Assembly (NCBI GenBank): GCA_947494205.1
Contig: CANLUH010000026.1
Location: 1-53,592, forward strand
Length of the DNA stretch: 53,592 nucleotides
Direction of reading: 5' to 3'
Source: an uncultured Flavobacteriaceae bacterium
GTDB taxonomy: Bacteria > Bacteroidota > Bacteroidia > Flavobacteriales > Flavobacteriaceae
How positions within the stretch are numbered: position 1 is the first letter of the stretch; each line of letters opens with the position of its first letter. Made by a program: the position numbers and the translations under genes. Below the pieces are notes generated by a model. The model was not told where the DNA came from and searched no databases. It saw nothing but the letters and a program-made list of their open reading frames with translations. Positions 7,518 to 15,233 of the stretch are shown piece after piece.

Positions 7518-7566
7518 AATATTTAAAATTATGTAGCCTTTATTCAGGACGGGTCATAATTATGCA

Positions 7567-7755
7567 CAACGGTCTAGTATATGAAACGTAGCGTGTAAAT
7601 AGACACTAACTTTTCGGATTATACACAAGCCGAATTTTTATGTTTTGTTTTTATCTTTTCTATTCTAAAAGCCAAATTTAAAAATTTGGCGACTTTGCAA
7701 ATACACACGAACCTGTCAGAAAGCTTGTATTAGCTATGTTTTATATACATTGTTG
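7567..7755. repeat. full-length imperfect palindrome, copy E (best preserved)
   Basis: The left arm CAACGGTCTAGTATATGAAA (7567-7586, continuing CGTAGCG) pairs with the right arm TAGCTATGTTTTATATACAT (7731-7750, continuing TGTTG). An internal perfect hairpin GCCAAATTT-AA-AAATTTGGC lies at 7671-7690, and the TTTTCGG...ACAAGCC segment is shared with copy B. The whole is 189 bp and occupies the spacer between the IS3-family element and the channel gene. Confidence 0.7.
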
Positions 7756-7766
7756 CCAGTAGTGCT

Positions 7767-9164
7767 TTAGTACTTGTTTGTCGCAAAACCTGCAACTAAA
7801 AAACCAACATTCAAAACTCCAAGTAGCGATTCCAGAGTTGCCCCAATTCTAACTATTCCAGTCGGACTGTAATCTCCATAGCCTAAAGTTGTGAAAGTTG
7901 TTGAACTAAAATAAATACAGTCCCAAATTGATAATTCCGTAACACCACCGCTATTTAATAGGATATCAGTTCTATTGAACCAATACAATGAAGCAAATAA
8001 CAAAATCATAACTAATGAAAACCAAATGATTCTCTGAGGTTTTCTCCCATAGCCCCAATAATAGGCACTCAAACTTTTTGAAAAATATGACCAACCAGAA
8101 GTTTTATTCCGTTTAAAGTCCTGTTCTTTTACAAAATATTCAATCGCTTTATCATCATCTCCTTGTTCAGCATACGTTTTCTTTAAAAGCTGATAAGCAT
8201 TGAGATTATGATTTTCAATAGCCTTGTCCTTATGGATATTAACATCTAAAAAAGTACAACCTTGTATTACAGGTGAGAAAAGTCCGCCAGTTATATCCAC
8301 ATACCTGAATTGTGAATTCGTAAAATCTCCATTTATTCGACAATCGTAAAATTGCCATTGCTGAATTTTAGAATTCTCTATGGTCAAATTATTTATAGAG
8401 CAATGGTCAAATTTAAGAAGAGCCATATCTAAATTTTTGGCCTTCATATTGTCGCAAGCACAATATGAACAGCTTAAATTACCTTCTTCTCCAAAAGAAA
8501 TACGACCTTCCAGATTTAAGCCACATAGATTAACAAATTCCAATCTTTTACCACGCATTAAAATATCAAAACCATTTACGGGAATATCAATTCCTCCCAT
8601 TTTGAGTAATTCAAATTCTCTTGAAGAAGAATAAACATCAGAATGAATTGAAACCCTTTCTGAATCAAATCCAGGTGCAGTTCGAGAGTTTATATTTAAT
8701 ATGTTTTCAGTTTTTTGTCTGCGATGCAACCAATCTAAATAGGAATAAAACTCAAGAATTGGCTCAAATTCAAAATCTTGACCTAAATACTTTTCTTTAC
8801 CATTAAGTTTTTTATAAGAAACTATTGTTTTTATATTTCCGTTGCAGGTTTGTTTGGTTAAATAAAGTTTTCTTTTTTTTGACCATTTTTTTCGTTCGAG
8901 AAATGGTGATAGCTCGCCAGAATTAATAATGATTTCATTACTTAATTTTTGGTCGTTTTTCCATTCTTTAAATAATAGTAAATTAGAATCAAAATGACTT
9001 AATAATTTGGGGAAGTCGTGAAGTTGACGCCATTTTATGAAGTGTTCTTCGTCAAGCATCCATAAATCAATGATATCAGGGTTTGAGTTACCTTTTATCT
9101 TTTCAAAAAGGGTTTCAATACTTTCCTTTCTATCGATTAAGTGCTGTCTTCTAAATTCGTTCAT
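7767..9164 (-). CDS. two-TM ion channel protein with large N-terminal domain
   Basis: The C-terminal 100 of 465 residues form an Ion_trans_2 module: TM1 (about 370-390, IIWFSLVMILLFASLYWF), a pore helix with the potassium selectivity filter TTLGYGDYS (about residues 426-434), and TM2 (LESLLGVLNVGFLVAGFA). The N-terminal 360 residues look cytoplasmic. Residues of about 200-310 read like degenerate pentapeptide repeats (CGLNLEGRISF, NLDMALLKFDHCSINNLTIENSKIQQ), which fold as a right-handed helix. Pentapeptide-channel fusions are known in bacteria; what gates them is unclear. The gene is flanked by repeat copies E and F, so it looks like a unit of the accessory array. Confidence 0.8.
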   Translation of the reverse strand: MNEFRRQHLIDRKESIETLFEKIKGNSNPDIIDLWMLDEEHFIKWRQLHDFPKLLSHFDSNLLLFKEWKNDQKLSNEIIINSGELSPFLERKKWSKKRKLYLTKQTCNGNIKTIVSYKKLNGKEKYLGQDFEFEPILEFYSYLDWLHRRQKTENILNINSRTAPGFDSERVSIHSDVYSSSREFELLKMGGIDIPVNGFDILMRGKRLEFVNLCGLNLEGRISFGEEGNLSCSYCACDNMKAKNLDMALLKFDHCSINNLTIENSKIQQWQFYDCRINGDFTNSQFRYVDITGGLFSPVIQGCTFLDVNIHKDKAIENHNLNAYQLLKKTYAEQGDDDKAIEYFVKEQDFKRNKTSGWSYFSKSLSAYYWGYGRKPQRIIWFSLVMILLFASLYWFNRTDILLNSGGVTELSIWDCIYFSSTTFTTLGYGDYSPTGIVRIGATLESLLGVLNVGFLVAGFATNKY

Positions 9165-9173
9165 TCGGTTCGT

Positions 9174-9262
9174 GCATTACTGGCAACGTTAGTATATGCC
9201 AACCTTCTCAAATACTTACTGTTTTGTAGTGTATTTAAAGCGGTATATACCAACCTTTTCGT
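9174..9262. repeat. repeat copy F with duplicated TATATnCCAACCTT block
   Basis: ACTGGCAACGTTAGTATATG (9179-9198) matches the ends of copies D and E (TTGCCAGT and AACGnTnGTATATG). AGTATATGCCAACCTTCTC (9191-9209) recurs as GGTATATACCAACCTTTTC (9242-9260). This is the last repeat copy; conserved operons follow. Confidence 0.5.
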
Positions 9263-9272
9263 TGTTTTACAA

Positions 9273-9295
9273 ATAACCAAATACTAGTTGGTTAT
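9273..9295 (-). terminator. hairpin downstream of the sulfur operon
   Basis: ATAACCAA-ATACTAG-TTGGTTAT forms a perfect 8-bp stem about 120 bp after the stop of the 9413-9829 gene. No good T-tract follows on either strand, so it may be a weak terminator, an RNA 3'-end hairpin or an operator. Confidence 0.35.
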
Positions 9296-9412
9296 GAGCA
9301 CCTTTTTAATATAGTGTAAGTTCAAATATTCCTAACAGAAAAACAATACGTATATCTACGTATATTTTTTAACCTAAAAAGTGAAGAGAAAGTCTTATTT
9401 TCTTTAAAAAAC

Positions 9413-9829
9413 TTAATGTGGTAATTTGTCTTTTAGCAAACCATACACAAAGGTACCTAAAAGCGCGCCAAAAATTAAAACAAGAATACTAACAAAGCCA
9501 GAGCCTAATAATACATACATGGGGCCAGGGCAAGCACCAGCTAATGCCCAACCTAAGCCAAACAAAATACCACCAGTAATGTAACGTACAAAGCCTTTGT
9601 CCTTTGGAGCAATAACAATGTCTTTACCATTAATATCTTTAGCTTGAGACGTTTTAAAATACTTAACGATAATAATCCCTAATACTATTGCAGAACCAAT
9701 AATACCGTACATGTGGAAGCTTTTAAATTGGAACATTTCGTAAATACGAAACCATGACGCTAATTCCGATTTAATAAATAATATACCTAAAAATAAACCG
9801 ATACTAAAAAATGAGAGTACTTGCTTCAT
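9413..9829 (-). CDS. YeeE/YedE-type sulfur transporter half (DUF6691, PmpB-like)
   Basis: This 138-residue membrane protein has about four hydrophobic helices. It contains the signature GWALAGACPGPMYVLLGSG (about 96-114), whose cysteine is conserved in the YeeE/YedE thiosulfate-transport family. It is half the length of E. coli YeeE and pairs with the preceding gene (stop-to-start gap of 3 bp), as in PmpA/PmpB systems of bigR-type operons. It probably moves thiosulfate or another sulfane-sulfur compound through the inner membrane. It is the third gene of an operon with a persulfide-dioxygenase-like fusion. Confidence 0.8.
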   Translation of the reverse strand: MKQVLSFFSIGLFLGILFIKSELASWFRIYEMFQFKSFHMYGIIGSAIVLGIIIVKYFKTSQAKDINGKDIVIAPKDKGFVRYITGGILFGLGWALAGACPGPMYVLLGSGFVSILVLIFGALLGTFVYGLLKDKLPH

Positions 9830-9832
9830 GAA

Positions 9833-10387
9833 TTAAAAAATTAAAGGGAAAATAAAATGTACCATAACTAAACCACCAATAAAAAAACCAATAACAGCTA
9901 TTAAAGATGGCAATTGTAAATTACTAAGTCCAGAAATAGCATGTCCAGAAGTACAGCCGCCTGCATAGCGCGCACCAAACCCTACTAAAAAGCCACCAAT
10001 TAATAGTATGGCAAACCCTTTTACTGTTAGCAAACTGTCTAAGCTAAAGAGTTCGGTTGGTAGAAATGCAGTGTTAGTGCTATTAATGCCTAAGTTTTGT
10101 AATTGTACTACGACATCATTATGTATTTGTGGTGCATTTGGTGTTAAAAAATTAAAGGCTATAAACCCACCAACAATAACGCCCGCAACTATCCATAAAT
10201 TCCATTTACTAGCTTTCCAATCAAACTCAAAAAAGTCTGAAAAATTACCAGCACCTCCAATAGCACACATAGTACGTAAGTTAGAGGACATTCCGAATTT
10301 TTTACCCATTTTAAGGAGTAAAAACATAATAAAAGCAATTAATGGCCCAGTAACATACCAAGGCCATGTATTGTAAATAATTTCCAT
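9833..10387 (-). CDS. YeeE/YedE-type sulfur transporter half (PmpA-like)
   Basis: The 184-residue protein has about five hydrophobic segments. Near the C-terminus, GFGARYAGGCTSGHAISGLSNL is the conserved cysteine motif of the sulfur_transp (YeeE/YedE) family. A second short GxGNFSDFF motif appears at about 46-54. It is the partner of the 138-residue half encoded directly downstream. Together they replace one full-length YeeE. The position 13 bp after the metallo-beta-lactamase/rhodanese gene ties uptake to sulfane-sulfur oxidation. The substrate is inferred from the family. Confidence 0.8.
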   Translation of the reverse strand: MEIIYNTWPWYVTGPLIAFIMFLLLKMGKKFGMSSNLRTMCAIGGAGNFSDFFEFDWKASKWNLWIVAGVIVGGFIAFNFLTPNAPQIHNDVVVQLQNLGINSTNTAFLPTELFSLDSLLTVKGFAILLIGGFLVGFGARYAGGCTSGHAISGLSNLQLPSLIAVIGFFIGGLVMVHFIFPLIF

Positions 10388-10400
10388 ATATAGTATTGGA

Positions 10401-11813
10401 TTATTTTAATGTAGAAGGACAAACAAAATCTGATACCGGAATCCCCACTTTTTTTATAGCCCCCATACCACCAGCAACATCTATAATATTATGAATGCCT
10501 CTACTTTTTAAAATAGATGCAGCAATTACAGAACGATATCCTCCAGCGCAGTGCACATAGAACGGTTCATTTTCTGGGAATTCTGCTAAATGATTATTAA
10601 TGTTTCCTAGCGGTGTAAAGTTTGCATTTTCAATGTGTCCGGCAATAAACTCACCTTCTTTTCTTACATCAAAAACAGGAATCGTGTTTGCTTCTAGTCT
10701 TTCTTTAAAAGTATCTGCACTTATAGACTCTAAAGTATCCGTTTCTTTTCCTGCTGCTTTCCATGCTTCAACACCTCCTTTTAGAAATCCTAAAGTATTA
10801 TCGAATCCTACACGAGACAGACGCGTAATAGCTTCTTCTTCGCTACCTTCATCTACCACTAAAAGTAAAGGTTGTTCTACGTCGGCAATTAAAGCACCAA
10901 CCCACGGTGCGAATCCGCCTTTTAATCCTATAAAAATAGAACGAGGAATGTGTCCTTTTATAAATTCCGATTGATGACGTACGTCTAATACTAACGCTTC
11001 CGTTTCGTTTGCTGCAGCTTCAAAAGCTTCTGGGGATAAGGCTTTAGCGCCTTGTTTTATAACCTCGTCTATGTGCGCATAACCTTCTTTATTTAATTTT
11101 ACATTTAATGGAAAATATAAAGGTGGTGGTAATAAGCCATCAGTTAGCTCTTTTACAAACTCTTCTTTAGTCATATCTGCTCTTAAAGCATAATTCATTT
11201 GTTTTTGGTTACCCAAAGTGTCTACAGTTTCTTTCATCATGTTTTTACCACAAGCTGAACCTGCACCATGACCTGGATACACAACAACATCGTCTGCCAA
11301 TGGCATGATTTTGTTTCGTAAACTATCGAAAGATAAACCAGCAAGTTCTTCCATAGTCATACTAGCTGCTTTTTGTGCTAAATCTGGTCTGCCAACATCG
11401 CCTAAAAACAAGGTATCTCCACTAAAAATAGCGTGATCTTTTCCGTTTTCATCTATTAATAGATAGGTGGTACTTTCCATAGTATGTCCAGGCGTGTGTA
11501 GCACTTTAATAGTTACTTTACCTAGTTTAAATTCTTGACCATCTTCTGCAATAGTGGCTTCAAAAGAAGGGGCTGCTGTAGGGCCGTATATAATAGGCGC
11601 TCCAGTTTCTTTAGATAATGTTAAGTGTCCGCTAACAAAATCGGCATGAAAATGAGTTTCAAAAATATATTTAATAGTTGCGTTATTATCTTTTGCTCTC
11701 GCTATATAATCTTTAACTTCTCTTAAAGGATCAATAATGGCTACTTCACCTTCGCTTTCTATGTAATATGCGCCTTGGGCAAGGCACCCTGTATATATTT
11801 GTTCTATTGTCAT
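10401..11813 (-). CDS. MBL-fold persulfide dioxygenase-like protein fused to two rhodanese domains
   Basis: The 470-residue product has three parts. Residues 1-230 are an ETHE1/Blh-type metallo-beta-lactamase domain with THFHADFVSGH (53-63), GDTLFLGDVGRPD and YPGHGAGSACG supplying metal ligands. Residues of about 265-350 form a rhodanese domain that lacks the active cysteine (its loop reads VVDEGSEE), so it is probably structural. Residues 370-465 form a second rhodanese with an intact loop HCAGGYRS. Such proteins oxidise glutathione- or thiol-persulfide to sulfite and shuttle sulfane sulfur, detoxifying sulfide. It is the first gene of the operon with both YeeE/YedE halves. No regulator is beside it. 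Confidence 0.85.
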   Translation of the reverse strand: MTIEQIYTGCLAQGAYYIESEGEVAIIDPLREVKDYIARAKDNNATIKYIFETHFHADFVSGHLTLSKETGAPIIYGPTAAPSFEATIAEDGQEFKLGKVTIKVLHTPGHTMESTTYLLIDENGKDHAIFSGDTLFLGDVGRPDLAQKAASMTMEELAGLSFDSLRNKIMPLADDVVVYPGHGAGSACGKNMMKETVDTLGNQKQMNYALRADMTKEEFVKELTDGLLPPPLYFPLNVKLNKEGYAHIDEVIKQGAKALSPEAFEAAANETEALVLDVRHQSEFIKGHIPRSIFIGLKGGFAPWVGALIADVEQPLLLVVDEGSEEEAITRLSRVGFDNTLGFLKGGVEAWKAAGKETDTLESISADTFKERLEANTIPVFDVRKEGEFIAGHIENANFTPLGNINNHLAEFPENEPFYVHCAGGYRSVIAASILKSRGIHNIIDVAGGMGAIKKVGIPVSDFVCPSTLK

Positions 11814-11842
11814 CTGTATAAAAATAGGTTATCTAAGATTTA

Positions 11843-11850
11843 CAAAATTA
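11843..11850 (-). promoter_or_regulatory. Bacteroidota -7 element for the sulfur operon
   Basis: On the minus strand TAATTTTG fits TAnnTTTG, 29 bp before the 11813 start codon. The nearest upstream TTTG (-33) is 29 bp away, longer than the usual spacing, so only the -7 box is supported. Confidence 0.4.
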
Positions 11851-11928
11851 AGAATATTTTTAGAGTTTTACTGTTAAAACAAAGGGGATAATTATGACTA
11901 TAAAAAGATTATATTTTGAATATAATAC

Positions 11929-11936
11929 TATATTTG
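11929..11936 (+). promoter_or_regulatory. Bacteroidota -7 element for the receiver/TonB receptor/kinase operon
   Basis: TATATTTG fits TAnnTTTG about 97 bp before the ATG at 12033. No TTTG at proper -33 spacing is seen. If real, the leader is about 90 nt, which argues against the upstream TTG at 11916 as a start. Confidence 0.4.
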
Positions 11937-12032
11937 TGTAGTTTAACTTATAAAATAGACTTTTGTCGATTTATAAAACCTAGTATAACCTGGGTTCTAT
12001 CTCTCGTTAAAAAAGATGTACTATTGCAATAT

Positions 12033-12440
12033 ATGAATACAAGTACAGTGAATACCATATTATTTATAGATGATGATAAGGTTACTAATTTTTACAACAG
12101 AAAAATCGTTAATAAATACAAGAAAGTAAAAAACGTAATTTCTGTTGATAGTGGTAAATCTGCCCTAGAATATTTATTAAATGCCGAAACTAACGCTTCA
12201 AGTATTCCCGATTTAATATTTCTAGATATAAATATGCCAGGCATGAGTGGTTGGGAATTTATAGAAGAGTATAAAAAAATAGACCCCAAGATTACTAAAA
12301 ATATAAAAGTGATTCTTCTCACAACATCTTCTAATAATGAAGATTACGAACGTTCTAAACAAATAGAAATTATAGATGGTTATATTAATAAACCCTTATC
12401 TGTTAATCTTTTAGAAGAGATTGTTAAAGAACATTACTAG
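12033..12440 (+). CDS. single-domain response regulator (CheY-like receiver)
   Basis: From ATG 12033 the product is 135 residues and is only a receiver domain: the acidic pair in LFIDDDK, the phospho-acceptor Asp in FLDINMPGMSGWEF, the switch Thr in ILLTTSS, and the Lys in YINKPLS are all present. There is no output domain, so it must act by protein contact or in a phosphorelay. The frame is open upstream to a TTG at 11916, but receiver homology starts at MNTSTVNTILFIDDD. It precedes a TonB-dependent receptor and a YfiR-domain histidine kinase on the same strand, its likely partner. Confidence 0.85.
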   Translation: MNTSTVNTILFIDDDKVTNFYNRKIVNKYKKVKNVISVDSGKSALEYLLNAETNASSIPDLIFLDINMPGMSGWEFIEEYKKIDPKITKNIKVILLTTSSNNEDYERSKQIEIIDGYINKPLSVNLLEEIVKEHY

Positions 12441-12516
12441 AAGTTTAATTATTAAAACTAAAATCGTGTTGCACTCCCTAATTAATCACGTAAATGGAAA
12501 TAGTAATCTAAAAAAA

Positions 12517-15231
12517 ATGTCTTTAACTATGCTTAATCTAAAAGGAGGACTTATTTATGTGTTACTATGTTTCTCCATTTTTTCTTTTGCGCAGGAAAGA
12601 GCTACTATTACTGGTCATGTATTAGATCAATTTGGTAATTTACCAGGAGCAACGGTTAGCATTGAAGGGACAGATTTTAGTACGACAACCAATGTAAATG
12701 GTGTTTTTACATTTAATTTAGAAGAAGGCGAGTATGTATTAACAACCTCGTTTGTAATGTATAAAACAGTTTCTAAAACGGTACTTTTAAAGGTTGGCGA
12801 AACGGCAACTGTAGATTTTATATTAGAAACTAATTTTACTATAGATGAACCAGTATCTTTAGGTTCTAGAGCAAAACCAAACTCCTTATTAAGTATTACC
12901 GATCCAGTAGATATTATTTCTAATGAACAATTAGAAAATGTTTCGCAATTAGAATTAGGGCAAGTACTACAGTATTTAATTCCATCTTTTCATTCTGCAC
13001 ACCAAACGGTGTCCGATGGAACAGATCATATAGATCCTGCCACTTTGAGAGGTTTAGGACCAGATCAAATATTAGTATTAATAAACGGCAAACGTAGACA
13101 TAACAGTTCGTTATTAAACGTAAATGGAACTGTTGGTAAAGGTGCTATAGGAACCGATTTTAATGCCATACCTATTGCTTCGATAAATCGTATAGAAGTA
13201 CTTAGAGATGGGGCAACGTCTCAATATGGATCCGATGCCATTGCTGGTGTTATTAATATTATTTTAAAAGAGCAAACAGATGTTATTGACATAGACAGTA
13301 GAGCCAAAATAAATAGTGAAGGTGATGGGCAGTCGTATTATTTTACAACCAATTTCGGTTTAAAAATAGGTAAGAAAGGCTTTTTAAATGTAACGGGACA
13401 GTATAGAGAAAGAGGAGCAACAAATAGAGCAGGTAGTTATACTGGACGTGTATATTCTAACGATGCTGCTGAAGATGCTATTTTAATTGCCGATAATGAT
13501 TTTTATAATACCACTGGGTATTCAGACAGACGTGTTATGGAGATTGGTAGTGGAGAGACACAAGATTTAGCATTATCATTTAATGGGAAATTTAATATTT
13601 CTGATAAAACAGAATTATACTTTCATGGCGGAAGAAATTATAGAGAAGGAAAAGGAAAAGGTTTTTTTAGATTTCCTAAAGATGAAGACCGTGTAGTATT
13701 AGATTTGTATCCTAATGGGTTCTCTCCAGAAATACTAACAGATATTCAAGATGATGCTATAACAATTGGTATCTCTGGAGAAAAGAATGGTTGGACTATA
13801 GATTTTAGCCATAGTATAGGATCTAACAGTATAGATTATACGGTAAATAACTCTAATAATGCGTCTTTAGGTATAGCATCTCCAAGAACTTTTTATTCTG
13901 GAGGTTTTGAGTACAAACAGAATACTACCAATTTTAATGCTTCCAAAGCTTTCGATTTTTTAAGCGGTATAAACATTGCTTTTGGAGGAGAAATTAGAGT
14001 AGAGAATTATTTAATTAATGCAGGTGAGGAAGCTTCTTATATAAATGGAGGTGCAACGTACATAGATACAAATGGTGTAGAACAACAAAATATTCCTGGA
14101 GCTCAGGTTTTTCCGGGGATTCAACCAGAAAACGAATTAGATAGATTTAGAACCAATAGTGCAGCATATTTAGAAGTAGAAACCAGTATAACCGAACAAT
14201 TATTATTAAAAACGGCTGGTAGATATGAGATTTATAATGATTTTGGTGGTCAAGCCATTTGGAAACTGTCTAGTAGATATAAATTAAATGAGACCTTAAG
14301 CTTAAGAGGTGGTTACTCTACAGGGTTTAGAGCGCCATCGCTGCATCAAGTCTTTTTTCAGAATATAAGTACACAGTTTATTAATGGAGAAATTGTACAA
14401 GTAGGTACATTTAATAACGAAAGCCCTATTGCCATGGAGGCCTTTAAAGTAGGTAAGTTAAAACCAGAACTTTCAAAACACTTAAGTATAGGGTTTAGCG
14501 GAAAATTAAATGATGATATTACGTTTTCTTTTGATTATTACAATATAAATATTGAAGATAGAATAGTACTTTCTGGTCGTTTTGGTGAAGGTTATGAAAC
14601 GCTTTTAGCACCTTTTGAAGTTGGAGCAGCACAGTTTTTTACTAATGCTATAGATTCTAGAACGTCTGGTTTCGATATGCTTTTTAATTACAGAAAAAAG
14701 ATACAAAAAGGGCTATTAAGTACCTCTATAGGAGCAAATTTTACAAAAACTAAAGTTGTAGGTCCTATAAAGGTATCTGAAGCTTTAGAAAACCAAGAAG
14801 ATATTCTATTTAACAGGGAGGAAATAGCTAGAGTAGAATCGGCACAACCTAATTTTAAAATAACATCATCTATAGATTACGAATTAAATAAGTTTAAAGC
14901 GCGTTTGGGAAACACCTATTTTGGAGAGGTAGAATTTATACACCCAGATGATGGAGATGCTTCAAATTGGGTAGTTAACGATATTACTGGGCGTGTAGAA
15001 ACTAGAGATCAAACATTTAAATCTAAATTGGTAACAGATTTGTCATTTTCATATCAAATTTTAGACTACCTAAACTTTACAATTGGCGGTAATAATATTT
15101 TTAATGTGTATCCAGACAAACATACACATTCGTCTAATATAGATAACGGTAATTTTGTTTATAGTAGACGTGTACAACAGTTTGGTGTAAATGGAGCTAA
15201 CTTTTATTCACGCTTGTTAATACGACTATAA
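12517..15231 (+). CDS. TonB-dependent outer-membrane receptor
   Basis: Starting at ATG 12517 gives a signal peptide (GGLIYVLLCFSIFSFAQ) and about 900 mature residues; the frame is open upstream to TTG 12421, which overlaps the receiver gene and is less likely. Domains in order: a CarboxypepD_reg-like beta sandwich (ATITGHVLDQFGNLPGATVSI), a plug with LRGLGPDQILVLINGKRRH and IEVLRDGATSQYGSDAIAGVINI, then a 22-strand barrel ending in an aromatic terminal strand (FYSRLLIRL). The plug resembles a receptor group common in marine bacteria whose substrates are mostly unknown. No SusD partner follows; instead a histidine kinase starts 2 bp after the stop, suggesting a signalling or ligand-sensing role. 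Confidence 0.9.
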   Translation: MSLTMLNLKGGLIYVLLCFSIFSFAQERATITGHVLDQFGNLPGATVSIEGTDFSTTTNVNGVFTFNLEEGEYVLTTSFVMYKTVSKTVLLKVGETATVDFILETNFTIDEPVSLGSRAKPNSLLSITDPVDIISNEQLENVSQLELGQVLQYLIPSFHSAHQTVSDGTDHIDPATLRGLGPDQILVLINGKRRHNSSLLNVNGTVGKGAIGTDFNAIPIASINRIEVLRDGATSQYGSDAIAGVINIILKEQTDVIDIDSRAKINSEGDGQSYYFTTNFGLKIGKKGFLNVTGQYRERGATNRAGSYTGRVYSNDAAEDAILIADNDFYNTTGYSDRRVMEIGSGETQDLALSFNGKFNISDKTELYFHGGRNYREGKGKGFFRFPKDEDRVVLDLYPNGFSPEILTDIQDDAITIGISGEKNGWTIDFSHSIGSNSIDYTVNNSNNASLGIASPRTFYSGGFEYKQNTTNFNASKAFDFLSGINIAFGGEIRVENYLINAGEEASYINGGATYIDTNGVEQQNIPGAQVFPGIQPENELDRFRTNSAAYLEVETSITEQLLLKTAGRYEIYNDFGGQAIWKLSSRYKLNETLSLRGGYSTGFRAPSLHQVFFQNISTQFINGEIVQVGTFNNESPIAMEAFKVGKLKPELSKHLSIGFSGKLNDDITFSFDYYNINIEDRIVLSGRFGEGYETLLAPFEVGAAQFFTNAIDSRTSGFDMLFNYRKKIQKGLLSTSIGANFTKTKVVGPIKVSEALENQEDILFNREEIARVESAQPNFKITSSIDYELNKFKARLGNTYFGEVEFIHPDDGDASNWVVNDITGRVETRDQTFKSKLVTDLSFSYQILDYLNFTIGGNNIFNVYPDKHTHSSNIDNGNFVYSRRVQQFGVNGANFYSRLLIRL

Positions 15232-15233
15232 TA

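Larger units (their letters stand above)
6257..7556 (-). mobile_element. complete IS3-family insertion sequence, 1300 bp
   Basis: The 25-bp imperfect terminal inverted repeats are visible: 7532-7556 reads TGACCCGTCCTGAATAAAGG... on the minus strand, and 6257-6281 reads TGTCTAGTCCTGAAATATGG... on the plus strand. Both start with TG and end GGCTACA. Inside are orfA and orfB on the minus strand, joined by an A9 slippery run. No clear 3-4 bp target duplication is seen (TAC on one side, TAA on the other). The insertion lies within about 10 bp of the left end of repeat copy E, in the spacer after the 5670-6239 gene. Confidence 0.9.

Noticed and set aside
7567-7755. Canonical integron attC site
   Set aside because: The arms do not contain RYYYAAC and GTTRRRY at the expected places and no integrase gene is in the window, so it is reported only as attC-like architecture.
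10600-10974. Plus-strand open frame inside the rhodanese fusion gene
   Set aside because: It is the complement of a well-supported conserved gene and has no family features.
11916-12032. N-terminal extension of the receiver protein from TTG 11916
   Set aside because: The sequence is not receiver-like and overlaps the predicted -7 box; homology begins at ATG 12033.
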